Positions 1-7,967 of a DNA stretch of 64,000 nt are shown piece after piece. The first letter of the stretch is position 1, and every line of letters begins with the position of its first letter. This DNA comes from Actinobacteria bacterium OV450. Its GTDB lineage: Bacteria; Actinomycetota; Actinomycetes; Streptomycetales; Streptomycetaceae. Position numbers and translations under genes: made by a program. Location of the stretch: the NCBI GenBank assembly GCA_001298555.1, contig LJCW01000065.1, positions 20,435-84,434 of the forward strand. Reading direction: 5' to 3'. Under the pieces are notes generated by a model. That model searched no databases. It was not told the DNA's origin and saw only the letters and a list, made by a program, of their open reading frames with translations.

Positions 1-142
1 CGCCGCCACCACCCCGGACGGCACCCGCTCCCTCACGTTCTCCATCAACACCCAGGTCAACAAGGACAACAAGCCCGCGCTGCTCGCCCGGCTCCGCACG
101 GCCCAGGAGGACTTCGCCTGCGCACTCCTCAAGGACCGCTGA
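1..142 (+). CDS. Serine hydrolase (beta-lactamase/carboxypeptidase family), C-terminal end only
   Basis: The open frame runs from the window edge to TGA at 140-142 and ends in ALLARLRTAQEDFACALLKDR. A strand with a TTPDGTRSLTFSINTQ pattern followed by a terminal helix starting LLARL and ending in a Cys-containing segment is typical of the last 45 residues of exported Streptomyces serine hydrolases of the beta-lactamase / D-alanyl-D-alanine carboxypeptidase type. The catalytic motifs lie outside the window, so the family call is an inference from the tail only. It converges on the HxlR gene at 178-549 with only 35 bp between stops. Confidence 0.55.
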   Translation, partial: AATTPDGTRSLTFSINTQVNKDNKPALLARLRTAQEDFACALLKDR

Positions 143-177
143 ACCGGCCCGGCCAGAGGGGACTTTGACCACAGGAC

Positions 178-549
178 CTAGTCCGCGGTGCGCGGCGGCA
201 GCCACCGGGTGATCCGGTCGAACAGCTCCACCAGGGGTTCGCTCACGTTCCTGCCGAACTCGGTGAGTCCGTAGGTGACCTGAGGCGGCGTCGTCGGTTC
301 GACCGTCCTCCACACCAGGTCGTCCTGGACCAGCGCGCGCAGTGTCTGGGCGAGCATCTTCTCGCTGATGCCCTGGATGCTCTCGCGCAGCTCGAAGAAC
401 CGAAGGTCGTTGTTCCGCAGGGAGATCAGCACCCAGATGCCCCATCTGCTGGTCACGTGGTCGACCATGTCGCGCGCTGGGCAGTCGGTGTGAAACACGT
501 CATACCGCTTGCCCGCGTCGCCGCGTCCGAGCTGCACGCTTCCCGTCAT
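178..549 (-). CDS. HxlR-family winged-helix transcriptional regulator
   Basis: A 123-residue protein of usual HxlR length. The N-terminal Cys of HTDCPARDMV is the redox/ligand-type Cys common at this position (about residue 23). The winged helix follows (residues about 32-100), with the family signatures RWGIWVLISL, FFELRESIQGISEKMLAQTLRAL and YGLTEFGR. It is divergent from the NmrA-like oxidoreductase at 646 with 96 bp between starts, the classic layout in which HxlR represses a divergent oxidoreductase gene. The shared spacer contains GTACGTCCTTACTGG, a plausible operator; the ligand is unknown. ATG at 547-549 is the only sensible start. Confidence 0.9.
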   Translation of the reverse strand: MTGSVQLGRGDAGKRYDVFHTDCPARDMVDHVTSRWGIWVLISLRNNDLRFFELRESIQGISEKMLAQTLRALVQDDLVWRTVEPTTPPQVTYGLTEFGRNVSEPLVELFDRITRWLPPRTAD

Positions 550-645
550 GTGAGGAGCTTACCCAGGGGTACGTCCTTACTGGAGGTTAGCCCCAAGTCC
601 TAGCGTCGGGGCCGTAGACGACGTGGGACGAACAAGGAGCTGATC

Positions 646-1485
646 ATGATCGTGGTGACAGGAGCCACCGGGAACGTGGGCGGACCGCTGACGCGGACGC
701 TGGCCGAGGCGGGCGAGCAGGTGACGGCGGTGTCGCGGAGCGCGGCGCCCGTTCCGGACGGAGTCCGCCACCTGGCGGCCGATCTTGCCGAGCCGGCCGG
801 CCTGGAGCCCGCGCTCGCCGGGGCGAAGGCCCTGTTCCTGCTGCTCTCCGGCGATCTGCACGGCCCCGGAACCGGCCCGGCCGAGCTCATCGCCCGAGCC
901 GGGGCAGCCGGGGTCGGCAGGGTCGTCCTGCTCTCCACGCAGGGCGTGGCGACCAGGCCCTTCGGTGCGACGCGGATCGCGATGCGCGCCCTGGAGGACG
1001 TGGTGCGGGAATCCGGCATGGAATGGGCCATCCTGCGGCCGGGCGGCTTCGCCTCCAACGCCCTGTGGTGGGCCGGGTCCATCCGCGCACAGCGGGTCGT
1101 CGCCGCCCCGTTCGGCGACGTCGGGGTGCCGGTCATCGACCCGATGGACATCGCCGAGGTCGCCGCGGCCTGCCTGCTGGAGGGCCGGAACGTGGGTGGC
1201 GTGTACGAGCTGACCGGTCCCGAGGTGATCACCCCGCGCCGGCAGGCGCGGGCCATCGCCGACGCGCTGGGCTCGCCCCTGCGGTTCCAGGACCTCACGC
1301 GTGACGAGGCCAAGGCCGCCATGACCCACAGCATGCCGGCGGAACTCGCGGAGGACACCCTGGACATCCTCGGCGCCCCGAGCGAGGCCGAACTGCGCGT
1401 CAGCCCGGTGGTCCAAGACGTCCTCGGCCGCCCCGCGCGTCCCTTCGCCGACTGGGCCACCCGCAACGTCGGCGCGTTCCGCTGA
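646..1485 (+). CDS. NmrA-like NAD(P)-binding oxidoreductase (atypical SDR)
   Basis: A 279-residue protein starting MIVVTGATGNVGGPL, with the TGxxGxxG dinucleotide-binding motif at residues about 5-12. It continues with the NmrA/atypical-SDR pattern (VVLLSTQGV strand, WAILRPGGFASN after the usual Tyr-Lys region, then DPMDIAEVAAACL and GVYELTGPE). The canonical SDR YxxxK pair is not obvious, as in NmrA-like sensors and quinone-reductase-like members. AAGGAG lies about 6 bases before the ATG. It is divergently arranged with the HxlR regulator, so control by that regulator is likely. The substrate is unknown. Confidence 0.88.
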   Translation: MIVVTGATGNVGGPLTRTLAEAGEQVTAVSRSAAPVPDGVRHLAADLAEPAGLEPALAGAKALFLLLSGDLHGPGTGPAELIARAGAAGVGRVVLLSTQGVATRPFGATRIAMRALEDVVRESGMEWAILRPGGFASNALWWAGSIRAQRVVAAPFGDVGVPVIDPMDIAEVAAACLLEGRNVGGVYELTGPEVITPRRQARAIADALGSPLRFQDLTRDEAKAAMTHSMPAELAEDTLDILGAPSEAELRVSPVVQDVLGRPARPFADWATRNVGAFR

Positions 1486-1654
1486 GACGTGGTCCCGCCG
1501 CACGCTCCGCCGCTCCGGCGGCCACCTGGCTCCCGCGAGACGCCCAGGCCGCGCGGGGACGGAGCGGTCGGCGCGGGCCGCGGTCCGCGCGGCACCGCCC
1601 GGGCCCGCCGCCTCCGAGGCGGCGGGGAACCTACCGTTCCCTCTGTTTTCGTAT

Positions 1655-1670
1655 TTAGCTAATGTGCTAA
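1655..1670. promoter_or_regulatory. Inverted repeat over the -10 region of the arsR-type operon
   Basis: TTAGC-N6-GCTAA lies in an AT-rich island directly upstream of the regulator start at 1681. The spacer contains TAATGT, a good -10 hexamer ending 15 bases before the ATG, and no ribosome binding site precedes the ATG. This fits an autoregulated, probably leaderless transcript. The -35 is not clear. Confidence 0.55.
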
Positions 1671-1680
1671 GTTCCTACGC

Positions 1681-2055
1681 ATGAGCACATCAAGCGAAGA
1701 CGAGGCGGGCGCGTTCAGGGCGCTGGCCGACCCGACGAGGCGTCAGATCCTTGAAGACCTGCGGGATGGCGAGCTCGCGGCCGGGGAGATCGCGAGCCGG
1801 TTCGCGATCAGCGCGCCCTCCATCTCCCGGCACCTCGGGGTGCTCAGGGGCGCCGGGCTGGTCACCGAACGACGCGACGGCAACCGCATCCTCTACGCGC
1901 TGGCCGAGGAGCGGCTGGCCATGCACATCGGACGGTTCCTCAGCGCCGTCTGCCCCGAGCAGGTGGTGCTGCGGCACACCAAATGGCGCAAGGCCGAGGG
2001 GAGCGAGCCTTCGGCCGCAACCTCCGCCGAGACCGACGGGGCGGCCGGCTCATGA
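1681..2055 (+). CDS. ArsR-family transcriptional regulator, first gene of a coupled operon
   Basis: A 124-residue winged-helix protein: FRALADPTRRQILEDLRD (residues about 12-28), then the recognition helices EIASRFAISAPSISRHLGVL and the wing LVTERRDGNRILYAL. No Cys metal site of the ArsR/SmtB type is seen, so it belongs to the metal-independent group often found with SRPBCC or DUF2071 partners. The stop overlaps the next start (ATGA at 2052-2055), indicating translational coupling. A dyad over the promoter suggests autorepression. Confidence 0.9.
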   Translation: MSTSSEDEAGAFRALADPTRRQILEDLRDGELAAGEIASRFAISAPSISRHLGVLRGAGLVTERRDGNRILYALAEERLAMHIGRFLSAVCPEQVVLRHTKWRKAEGSEPSAATSAETDGAAGS

Positions 2056-2831
2056 GACACCTGTTGCAACGACACCCCCTGCCCATGCAGACGTCGTTCG
2101 CCCACTCCCTCGTACTCACCTACGCGCTGCCGCCCGAGCTGCTCACCCCGCTGGTGCCTCCGGGGCTCTCCCTCGACACCTACCGTGACGCGAACGGCAC
2201 CGAGCACGGGTTCGTCGCCGCCGCCGTGGTCGACACCCGGGCGCTGCGCCCGTCGTTCCTCCCCGCCGGGCTCGGCCGCGACTTCATCCTCACCGGCTAC
2301 CGGATCTTCACCAGGTTCCCCACCCCCGGTGGCCGCACCATGCGCGGCCTGCGCATCCTGCGCAGCGACACGGACCACCGGATGATGGTCCTCGGCGGAA
2401 ACCTCTTCTCCCGCTACAACTACCGCCTCGCCCGCATCGGAACCCGGACGGTCGGCCGGACCCTCGAGTTCAAGGTGGTCAGCGCCGACGGCCTGGCCGA
2501 CCTCCACGTCCGCGCCGACCTGGCCGACACCCCCGCCCCGCTCCCCGAGGGGAGCCCCTTCGCGAGCGCCAAGGACGCCCGCCGGTACGCGGGCCCGCTC
2601 CCGTACACCTTCGAGTACGAGTCGCAGACCGGCACGGTGATCATCGTCAAGGCCACCCGCACGCAGTGGGAGCCGGTCCCGGTCGCGGTCGACGTTCCCA
2701 CCCTGACCTTCTTCGACCACGGACCGTTCGCCGGGACCAAGCCCGTTCTCGCCAACGCCTTCCACGTCGGCGATCTCGAATACGGCTGGGAGCGCGGCCA
2801 CAGACGGGCGCTGGACGGGGGAGCGCTGTGA
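2052..2831 (+). CDS. DUF2071 (YqjF-like) protein
   Basis: A 259-residue protein starting at the ATG inside the ATGA overlap with the ArsR gene. It shows DUF2071 features: an N-terminal MQTSFAHSLVLTYALPPELLTPLVPPGL segment, a central GYRIFTRF / RTMRGLRILRSDTD stretch, and a C-terminal FHVGDLEYGWERG. YqjF-type proteins have an acetoacetate-decarboxylase-like fold and no firm biochemical role. An upstream in-frame start near 1983 would lie wholly inside arsR and is unlikely. The gene couples to the next one by GTGA. Confidence 0.85.
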   Translation: MRHLLQRHPLPMQTSFAHSLVLTYALPPELLTPLVPPGLSLDTYRDANGTEHGFVAAAVVDTRALRPSFLPAGLGRDFILTGYRIFTRFPTPGGRTMRGLRILRSDTDHRMMVLGGNLFSRYNYRLARIGTRTVGRTLEFKVVSADGLADLHVRADLADTPAPLPEGSPFASAKDARRYAGPLPYTFEYESQTGTVIIVKATRTQWEPVPVAVDVPTLTFFDHGPFAGTKPVLANAFHVGDLEYGWERGHRRALDGGAL

Positions 2832-3610
2832 GCACCGGAACCGGCACTGGCACCGTCCCGCTGCCCCCGCGCCCCTCAGGGGTGCGCGAGGTGATCGGAT
2901 ACAACTGGCCCCTGTACGCGGGCGGGCTGGCCGCGATGGCCGGCGGTCTCGCCCTCGCGCCGCGCCTGCCCCGCGTCCCGGCCACCCTGGCCCGCACGGG
3001 CGCACTGGCCGCGGCCGCCCTGCTCATGGGCAGCACCGCCGCCAGCTGGTGGGTGTACGACCACTCCGAGTTGTACTCCCTCGACTGGCTGACCGGCCTG
3101 CTGCCCGACGGCCCCGGCGACCATCTCGTCATATCGACCGGTCTCGACGAGGTAAGCCACTCCCTGGCACTCCGGTACCCCGGGACCCGTCAGAGCGTCG
3201 TCGACCTCTACGACCCGGCGCTCACCACCGAAGGGTCGATCCGGCGAGCCCGCCGGCGCGTGCCTCCGCGGCCCGGGACCCTGACCGGCACCCCGTCGCG
3301 ACTGCCCGTCGCCACCGCCTCCCGGGACACCGTGTTCGCGGTCTTCGCAGCCCACGAACTGCGCCTCGCACCCGACCGGGAGGCGCTGTTCGCTGAGATG
3401 ACCCGCACCCTGCGTCCCGGTGGCAGGCTCGTCCTGGTGGAGCACCTGCGGGACCGGGCCAACACGGCCGTCTTCGGCCCTGGGGCCTGGCACTTCATGC
3501 CCCGCCGCGAATGGCTCCGACTCGCGGACGGCGAGGGCCTGCACTCCGTGGCCGAAACACGGATCGCCAACCTCGTCACGGCCCTCGTCTTCCGCAGGGG
3601 CGCCGAGTGA
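2828..3610 (+). CDS. Membrane-anchored class I SAM methyltransferase-like protein
   Basis: A 260-residue protein starting GTG at 2828 (GTGA overlap with the DUF2071 stop). The N-terminus has two hydrophobic segments (residues about 25-40 and 55-75, LAAMAGGLALA and ALAAAALLMGSTAASWWVY). The rest resembles a methyltransferase fold: FAVFAAHELRLAPDREALFAEMTRTLRPGGRLVLVEHL is motif IV to post-motif-V like, with the hallmark LRPGG. Motif I is degenerate (HLVISTGLDEV in place of a Gly-rich loop), so SAM binding is doubtful. It lies between DUF2071 and a small membrane protein, suggesting a membrane-associated complex. A longer upstream in-frame start is a read-through of the preceding gene. Confidence 0.75.
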   Translation: MSTGTGTGTVPLPPRPSGVREVIGYNWPLYAGGLAAMAGGLALAPRLPRVPATLARTGALAAAALLMGSTAASWWVYDHSELYSLDWLTGLLPDGPGDHLVISTGLDEVSHSLALRYPGTRQSVVDLYDPALTTEGSIRRARRRVPPRPGTLTGTPSRLPVATASRDTVFAVFAAHELRLAPDREALFAEMTRTLRPGGRLVLVEHLRDRANTAVFGPGAWHFMPRREWLRLADGEGLHSVAETRIANLVTALVFRRGAE

Positions 3611-4029
3611 ACACCCTCTTCGCCCTGGAGTCCCAACTCCGCCTCGTGGGGCTGGCCCTGACCGGAATGGGCGCCTTCCACATCGTCCTGCCCCGCCTTG
3701 TGGACTGGCCCACCGACCTCGCCGGCACCAGCCTGCTGACCCGCCAGGTCTCCTACGCACACCTCTTCTTCATCGGCCTGACCTGCGTCCTGCTCGGTCT
3801 GCTGCCGCTGTGCTACACGCCGGAACTCCTGGCCGGGACCTCCCTCGGTACGGCCCTGCTCGCGGGCCAGACCCTCTTCTGGGGCGCTCGCTGGGCCTTC
3901 CAGTTCGCCTACTTCTCACCCGCCCTGTGGCGCGGGGACGGCTTCCGGACCGCCGGGCACATCGCACTGGCCGTCCTGTGGACCTGGGTGACGGCCGTGT
4001 TCGCCTACGCCCTCGTCGCCGGCCCTTGA
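3607..4029 (+). CDS. Four-helix membrane protein, last gene of the ArsR-DUF2071-methyltransferase operon
   Basis: A 140-residue protein starting at GTG 3607 (GTGA overlap with the previous stop). About four transmembrane segments are visible (LVGLALTGMGAFHIVLP, LFFIGLTCVLLGLLPL, LGTALLAGQTLFWGARWAF, IALAVLWTWVTAVFAYAL). The family is not recognised. Tight coupling to the membrane-anchored methyltransferase-like protein suggests a partner in the same membrane complex. Its last 25 bp overlap the 3' end of the convergent alpha/beta hydrolase gene. Confidence 0.75.
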   Translation: MNTLFALESQLRLVGLALTGMGAFHIVLPRLVDWPTDLAGTSLLTRQVSYAHLFFIGLTCVLLGLLPLCYTPELLAGTSLGTALLAGQTLFWGARWAFQFAYFSPALWRGDGFRTAGHIALAVLWTWVTAVFAYALVAGP

Positions 4030-4913
4030 GCTCCGGCTCCGTGGCAGAGCCGGGCCACCTGCTCCAGTTCGTCCGCCAGCAGTGCCGGGTCTCGGGGGCC
4101 GATGTGCGGGGCCGCGAGCGACCGTACGCGGAAGCGGTTGTCGGGGGTCAGCTCGTCGGCCTCCCGGATCATCAGGTCCTGGGGCGCGGGCGGGAGGGTG
4201 CGGTCCTCGGTGAACCGTACGAACGTCCGCGGGATCCGGCCCCACCTGTGGGGCAGGCCGCGGCCGTCGGCGGCCCCGATCGCGGCCGACTCGTCCGGTT
4301 CGAGGATGTTGAGCATCGTCCGGACCTCGGTGTCGGTGTAGTCGGCGCCCATCGCCTCCTTGGCGGTCCGGAAGAACTCCGGGTCGCTGCTCCGCCAGTT
4401 GACCCGCGTGACCCCGAGCTCGGGCGCAGTGGGGACGGGAGTCAGCTTGAAGATGAAGCTGTCGGCCGCCTCCGGGGTCGCCATCAGCTCTCTCACCGAG
4501 GCCCGCTTCGCCGGGCACAGGGCCGAGACGTACACGAGGTGCGAGATCAGCTCGGGCACCAGGTCGGCCACCGCGTTGACGGTGACGCCGCCCAGGCTCT
4601 GGCCGGCCAGGACCACCGGGCCGTTTCGGTGCGCCCGTCGCACCACGGCGGCCACGTGGGCGGCGCAGTCGGCCAGGGTCGTCCCGGCGATGGGGGAGGG
4701 CTCCGTACGCAGCCGCTCGAGGTCCTGGGGTGCCTGGTACGAGAGCGGGAGGTACGCGCCGGGTCCGTGGCCGGGCAGGTCGACCGCGACCGCCCGCTGC
4801 CCACGCAGCCCCAGTTCGGCCACCACGGGCGACCAGCCGTACGCGTTGCTGCCCGATCCGTGGACCAGGACGAAGGTGACCAGTGGTGCATCCGCACCGG
4901 CTAAGTTACTCAT
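4005..4913 (-). CDS. Alpha/beta hydrolase
   Basis: A 302-residue cytoplasmic hydrolase: oxyanion loop LVHGSGSN (residues 17-23), DLPGHG, nucleophile elbow GQSLGG with Ser106, a helical lid with KRASVRELM and a C-terminal PHIGPRDP likely carrying the catalytic His. The pattern matches salicylate-esterase-like (EstE/methylketone-type) plant-like hydrolases of Streptomyces. The substrate is unknown. The start ATG sits inside a 14-bp perfect palindrome and no ribosome binding site is seen, suggesting a leaderless, repressor-controlled message. The gene overlaps the convergent membrane-protein gene by 25 bp. Confidence 0.88.
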   Translation of the reverse strand: MSNLAGADAPLVTFVLVHGSGSNAYGWSPVVAELGLRGQRAVAVDLPGHGPGAYLPLSYQAPQDLERLRTEPSPIAGTTLADCAAHVAAVVRRAHRNGPVVLAGQSLGGVTVNAVADLVPELISHLVYVSALCPAKRASVRELMATPEAADSFIFKLTPVPTAPELGVTRVNWRSSDPEFFRTAKEAMGADYTDTEVRTMLNILEPDESAAIGAADGRGLPHRWGRIPRTFVRFTEDRTLPPAPQDLMIREADELTPDNRFRVRSLAAPHIGPRDPALLADELEQVARLCHGAGAQGPATRA

Positions 4914-4919
4914 GAGTAA
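4906..4919. promoter_or_regulatory. Perfect 14-bp palindrome spanning a start codon
   Basis: TTACTCATGAGTAA is a perfect palindrome whose centre contains the ATG of the alpha/beta hydrolase (minus strand). On that strand TATAGA lies 8 bases before the ATG, a position expected of a -10 for a leaderless mRNA. A TetR- or MarR-like regulator bound here would block initiation. No obvious cognate regulator is adjacent. Confidence 0.5.
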
Positions 4920-5386
4920 ACTCTATACGCGGTCGTCCGTCGTCCGGTCGCTTGAATCCGGATTCCGTACCAACCGTTCACGTGTTCGCCGGCGGCGGTG
5001 ACCATCCACATGACCGTCACGTCAGGACACTTGCGCGGATGTACGGGAAGCACCCAGGATGGATCGTTCCATTCCGGAAGAGACTTGTTCTGATCGCCCG
5101 TCATTGACGACTGGGGGTTGCCAGGCATCCGTGACGGGCAGTTTTATGAGCCGCAGGACGGGCATGACCCGGTCTCACACCAGGGGAGGTCACCACACCG
5201 GCTCGCTTGGGCATCCGGCACCGCAGCGCGCCACTACTACGGCAGGCCGTTCGGTGGCGCGCCGTGCTCTCGGCGACGAGGTGAGAAGAAGAACGGCAGG
5301 AGAAACCAACCGACTTCGCGCAGGAAGGCCGCTGGCGTGCTGGTCCGTACACCACGCGGGCCCGGAAGAGAAGGAGATTGGTCCCC
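4920..5386. other. Intergenic region with no convincing gene
   Basis: About 470 bp separate the divergent hydrolase and terpene cyclase starts. Short open frames here have poor codon bias and no ribosome binding sites. The segment should hold both promoters; only the hydrolase -10 is readable. The cyclase ribosome binding site AAGGAG is at 5371-5376. Confidence 0.5.
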
Positions 5387-6418
5387 ATGACAGTGCGTGC
5401 CGTCGAGCTCCCTCAGCTCTGGATGCCCTATCCGCTGCGAGTGAATCCGTTCCTGTCCGCCCTGCGAGAGGAGAGCGAATCCTGGGCGCGGGAGATGGGC
5501 ATGCTGGACGGCCACCAGGCTCCGTCGGGCCGCCCGGCGATATGGACCCGCTCCGCGTTCCATGCCATGACCGTTGACCAGCTGACAGCCTGGACGCTTC
5601 CCGACGCCTCGCTCGCCGATCTCCGGCTCAATCACCGGTTCAACGTGTGGGCTCTGGCCTGGGACGACTACTTCGCCTCCGCCTTCAAACAGAACGGTGA
5701 CCTCGCCGGTGCGGTGGCCTTCACCACCCGCTTACGCGCCTTCCTGCGTCCGGAATACGGCGCCCGGTTACCGGAGCCCACGAATGCGGTCGAGAGGGGA
5801 ATTGCCGATCTGCAGCAATATCTCTTCCCCCCGAGACTGGCGCACTGGCGGCAGGAGTTCAACCGGGCCCTGGAGAGTTACATCGATGCGGGGGTCAAAG
5901 AGCTGGCCAACAGCCGCAGCGGCCGCGTTCCCCACCTGATCGAATACGTCCCGTTCCGGCGCGAGAGCTTCGCCGCCCACACGGCCGCCTATTCCGTCGA
6001 GTTGGCCACCGGCGCCCGAATACCCCGGCAGATCCGGCATACCCGGACCGTTCGCGCCCTGCTCGATGCGTTCATGGACTTCATGGGACTGGCGAACGAC
6101 ATCGCGTCCTATGAAAGGGAAGTCCACGAGGAACTCGACGTCAACAACCTCGTCCTGGTCGTGGAGACTTCACTCGGCATCAGCCGCCACGAAGCCGTAC
6201 CCGCTGCCTTGAATCTGGTGAACACCCGCCTGCGTGACTTCGAGCACCTCAGACAGAAGGAACTGCCCCTGCTCGTCGGGCGATACGGGCTGCGCCACGA
6301 CGAGCGTGCCGAGTTGGCGAAGTGGCTCCAGGGAGCGTGCAATTTCCTGTCCGGTCTCCATGCCTGGTACACCGGGGCACCCCGCTACGCCGCCTTTGAC
6401 GTCTCGCACCAGGTGTAG
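5387..6418 (+). CDS. Class I terpene cyclase (sesquiterpene synthase-like)
   Basis: A 343-residue single-domain enzyme of usual bacterial length. It carries the metal-binding NSE triad (N237, S241 and E245 in NDIASYERE) and the C-terminal RY pair (R333, Y334). The aspartate-rich motif reads WDDYFAS (D93, D94) and lacks the final acidic residue of DDxxD/E. It should ionise a prenyl diphosphate, probably farnesyl diphosphate, with Mg2+. ATG at 5387 is preferred because AAGGAG lies 10 bases upstream; a TTG three codons earlier is possible. It is convergent with the conservon P450 at 6504-7967, a possible tailoring enzyme. The product cannot be predicted. Confidence 0.88.
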   Translation: MTVRAVELPQLWMPYPLRVNPFLSALREESESWAREMGMLDGHQAPSGRPAIWTRSAFHAMTVDQLTAWTLPDASLADLRLNHRFNVWALAWDDYFASAFKQNGDLAGAVAFTTRLRAFLRPEYGARLPEPTNAVERGIADLQQYLFPPRLAHWRQEFNRALESYIDAGVKELANSRSGRVPHLIEYVPFRRESFAAHTAAYSVELATGARIPRQIRHTRTVRALLDAFMDFMGLANDIASYEREVHEELDVNNLVLVVETSLGISRHEAVPAALNLVNTRLRDFEHLRQKELPLLVGRYGLRHDERAELAKWLQGACNFLSGLHAWYTGAPRYAAFDVSHQV

Positions 6419-6427
6419 CGGAAGCGG

Positions 6428-6469
6428 GCTCCGGGGGTTCCGGCAGACACCTGTCGCAACCCCCGGAGC
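6428..6469. terminator. Bidirectional hairpin terminator between terpene cyclase and P450
   Basis: A perfect 12-bp inverted repeat GCTCCGGGGGTT / AACCCCCGGAGC with an 18-base loop sits between the two convergent stop codons (6418 and 6504). There is no T-tract, as is usual in this GC-rich group. Confidence 0.7.
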
Positions 6470-6503
6470 TGAGCTCGGCGCTCGCGGCCCTGGTCGTGCC
6501 GGC

Positions 6504-7967
6504 CTACCGCCTCCGCAAGAGGTGTCCGAGCCGCGTCCACCACGGAACGCGCGGTTCCGGCCGGCGTTCCGGCGCGGGGGCGTTCGCCGGGGCGTTCGCC
6601 GGACGCAGCGGCGCCGAGGGCATCCCGTTGCTCCGTGCGGGCGGGACCGGAAGCGGGGCCGGGGCGTCCTTGGCCTGGGGCGGGCGGGCGGCGAAGTTCA
6701 CGGGCAGGGCCGTGAGGTGACGGGCCCATGTGGAGGACCGCCAGGTCAGGCGTTCCTCCGGGACGGCCAGGGTGATGTCGGGAAGACGGGTGAGCAGGAT
6801 GTCGATGCCCGAGTCGGCGATGATGCGGCCGATGTCCTGGCCGGGGCATTCGTGGGTACCGGCGCTGAAGGACAGGTGCGCGCGGTTGTGGTGCACGGGG
6901 GTCGAGGGATCCGGGCGGATCGCCTGGTCGACGTTTCCGGCGGCCAGGCCCAGCAGGAGCATGTCTCCCGTCTTGATCTGCTGGCCCCCGAGAACGGTGT
7001 CGCCCTTGGCCCAGCGGCCCGGGCACACCATCAGCGGCGGCTCGTCCCAGAGGACCTGCTCCACGGCTTCGGGCAGGGTCATCTGTCCGCCGGCCAGCGA
7101 ACCGCGGAACCGGGGGTCGGTGACGACCATGCGCAGGACGTTGGACATGAGGTTGGCCGTCGTCTCGTAGCCGGCGAGCAGGATGAGGCGCAGGTGGTGC
7201 ACCACCTCCTCGTCGGTGAGGTTGGCGGGGTGGGCCATCAGCGCGGAGGCGATGTCGTGCCCCGGGCGGGCACGCTTGGCGACGACGAGCTGTTCGAGGC
7301 TCTCCAGCACGTAGGCGTTGCTGGCGAGCGATGTCTCGGTGGCCTTGAAGAGGTCACGGGCGGCGTGTACGAGTCCGGGGCCGGACTCCTCCGACATACC
7401 GAGCAGGTGGGTCAGGGTGAGCATCGGCAGGTGCTCGGTGAACTGGCCCACCAGTTCCGCCTCACCGCTCTGACAGAACGTGTCGATCAGCTGGTGGGCG
7501 AAACGGGCGATGTGACGGCGGATTCCGCGGTGGTCGAACTGGCTGAGACCGGCCGTGACCGCACCGCGCAGGCGCTGGTGTTCCTCGCCGTCCGCGCAGA
7601 CGCAGTCGGGACGCCAGCCGATCATCGGTACGAGAGGCGAGGTGGCGGGGTCGATCTCCCCGCTCGTCCAGCCGTGCCAGACGCGGGGGTCGCGGGAGAA
7701 CTGGGTCGGGCGGCTGGCCACGTCACGGTTCTCCAGGTACCCCAGGACGAGCCAGGCGCGTACGTCGCCGTCGAGCAGGACGGGAGCCACGGGACCGTGG
7801 GTGGCCCGCAGCTTCTCGTACAGGCCCATGGGGTCCGTCGCCGCCGCGGCGCCGTAGAGCCGGGTGGCTCCGTCGGCTCCCGTGGCGGTGTGGGCCGGGC
7901 AGCCCGCGGGCGGGGTCGGCCCGGGCTCCGCCGCGGGCCATCCGTGTTCAGCAGGGGGAAAGGTCAT
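6504..7967 (-). CDS. CYP157-like cytochrome P450 lacking the EXXR motif
   Basis: A 487-residue P450: I-helix LLAGYETTANL (residues about 263-273) and heme loop FSAGTHECPG with Cys374. In the K helix the normally invariant ExxR is replaced by EQVLW (303-307). Loss of ExxR is the published hallmark of the CYP157 family, many members of which lie in conservons. The C-terminus carries a Pro/Ala/Arg-rich tail of about 60 residues ending LGHLLRRR, which may bind membrane or partner proteins. ATG at 7967 overlaps the cvnD stop (ATGA). It is the last gene of the conservon and is convergent with the terpene cyclase. Confidence 0.92.
   Translation of the reverse strand: MTFPPAEHGWPAAEPGPTPPAGCPAHTATGADGATRLYGAAAATDPMGLYEKLRATHGPVAPVLLDGDVRAWLVLGYLENRDVASRPTQFSRDPRVWHGWTSGEIDPATSPLVPMIGWRPDCVCADGEEHQRLRGAVTAGLSQFDHRGIRRHIARFAHQLIDTFCQSGEAELVGQFTEHLPMLTLTHLLGMSEESGPGLVHAARDLFKATETSLASNAYVLESLEQLVVAKRARPGHDIASALMAHPANLTDEEVVHHLRLILLAGYETTANLMSNVLRMVVTDPRFRGSLAGGQMTLPEAVEQVLWDEPPLMVCPGRWAKGDTVLGGQQIKTGDMLLLGLAAGNVDQAIRPDPSTPVHHNRAHLSFSAGTHECPGQDIGRIIADSGIDILLTRLPDITLAVPEERLTWRSSTWARHLTALPVNFAARPPQAKDAPAPLPVPPARSNGMPSAPLRPANAPANAPAPERRPEPRVPWWTRLGHLLRRR

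Noticed and set aside
4910..5128. 72-residue minus-strand frame upstream of the hydrolase
   Set aside because: No ribosome binding site, no coding bias, lies in a divergent promoter spacer.
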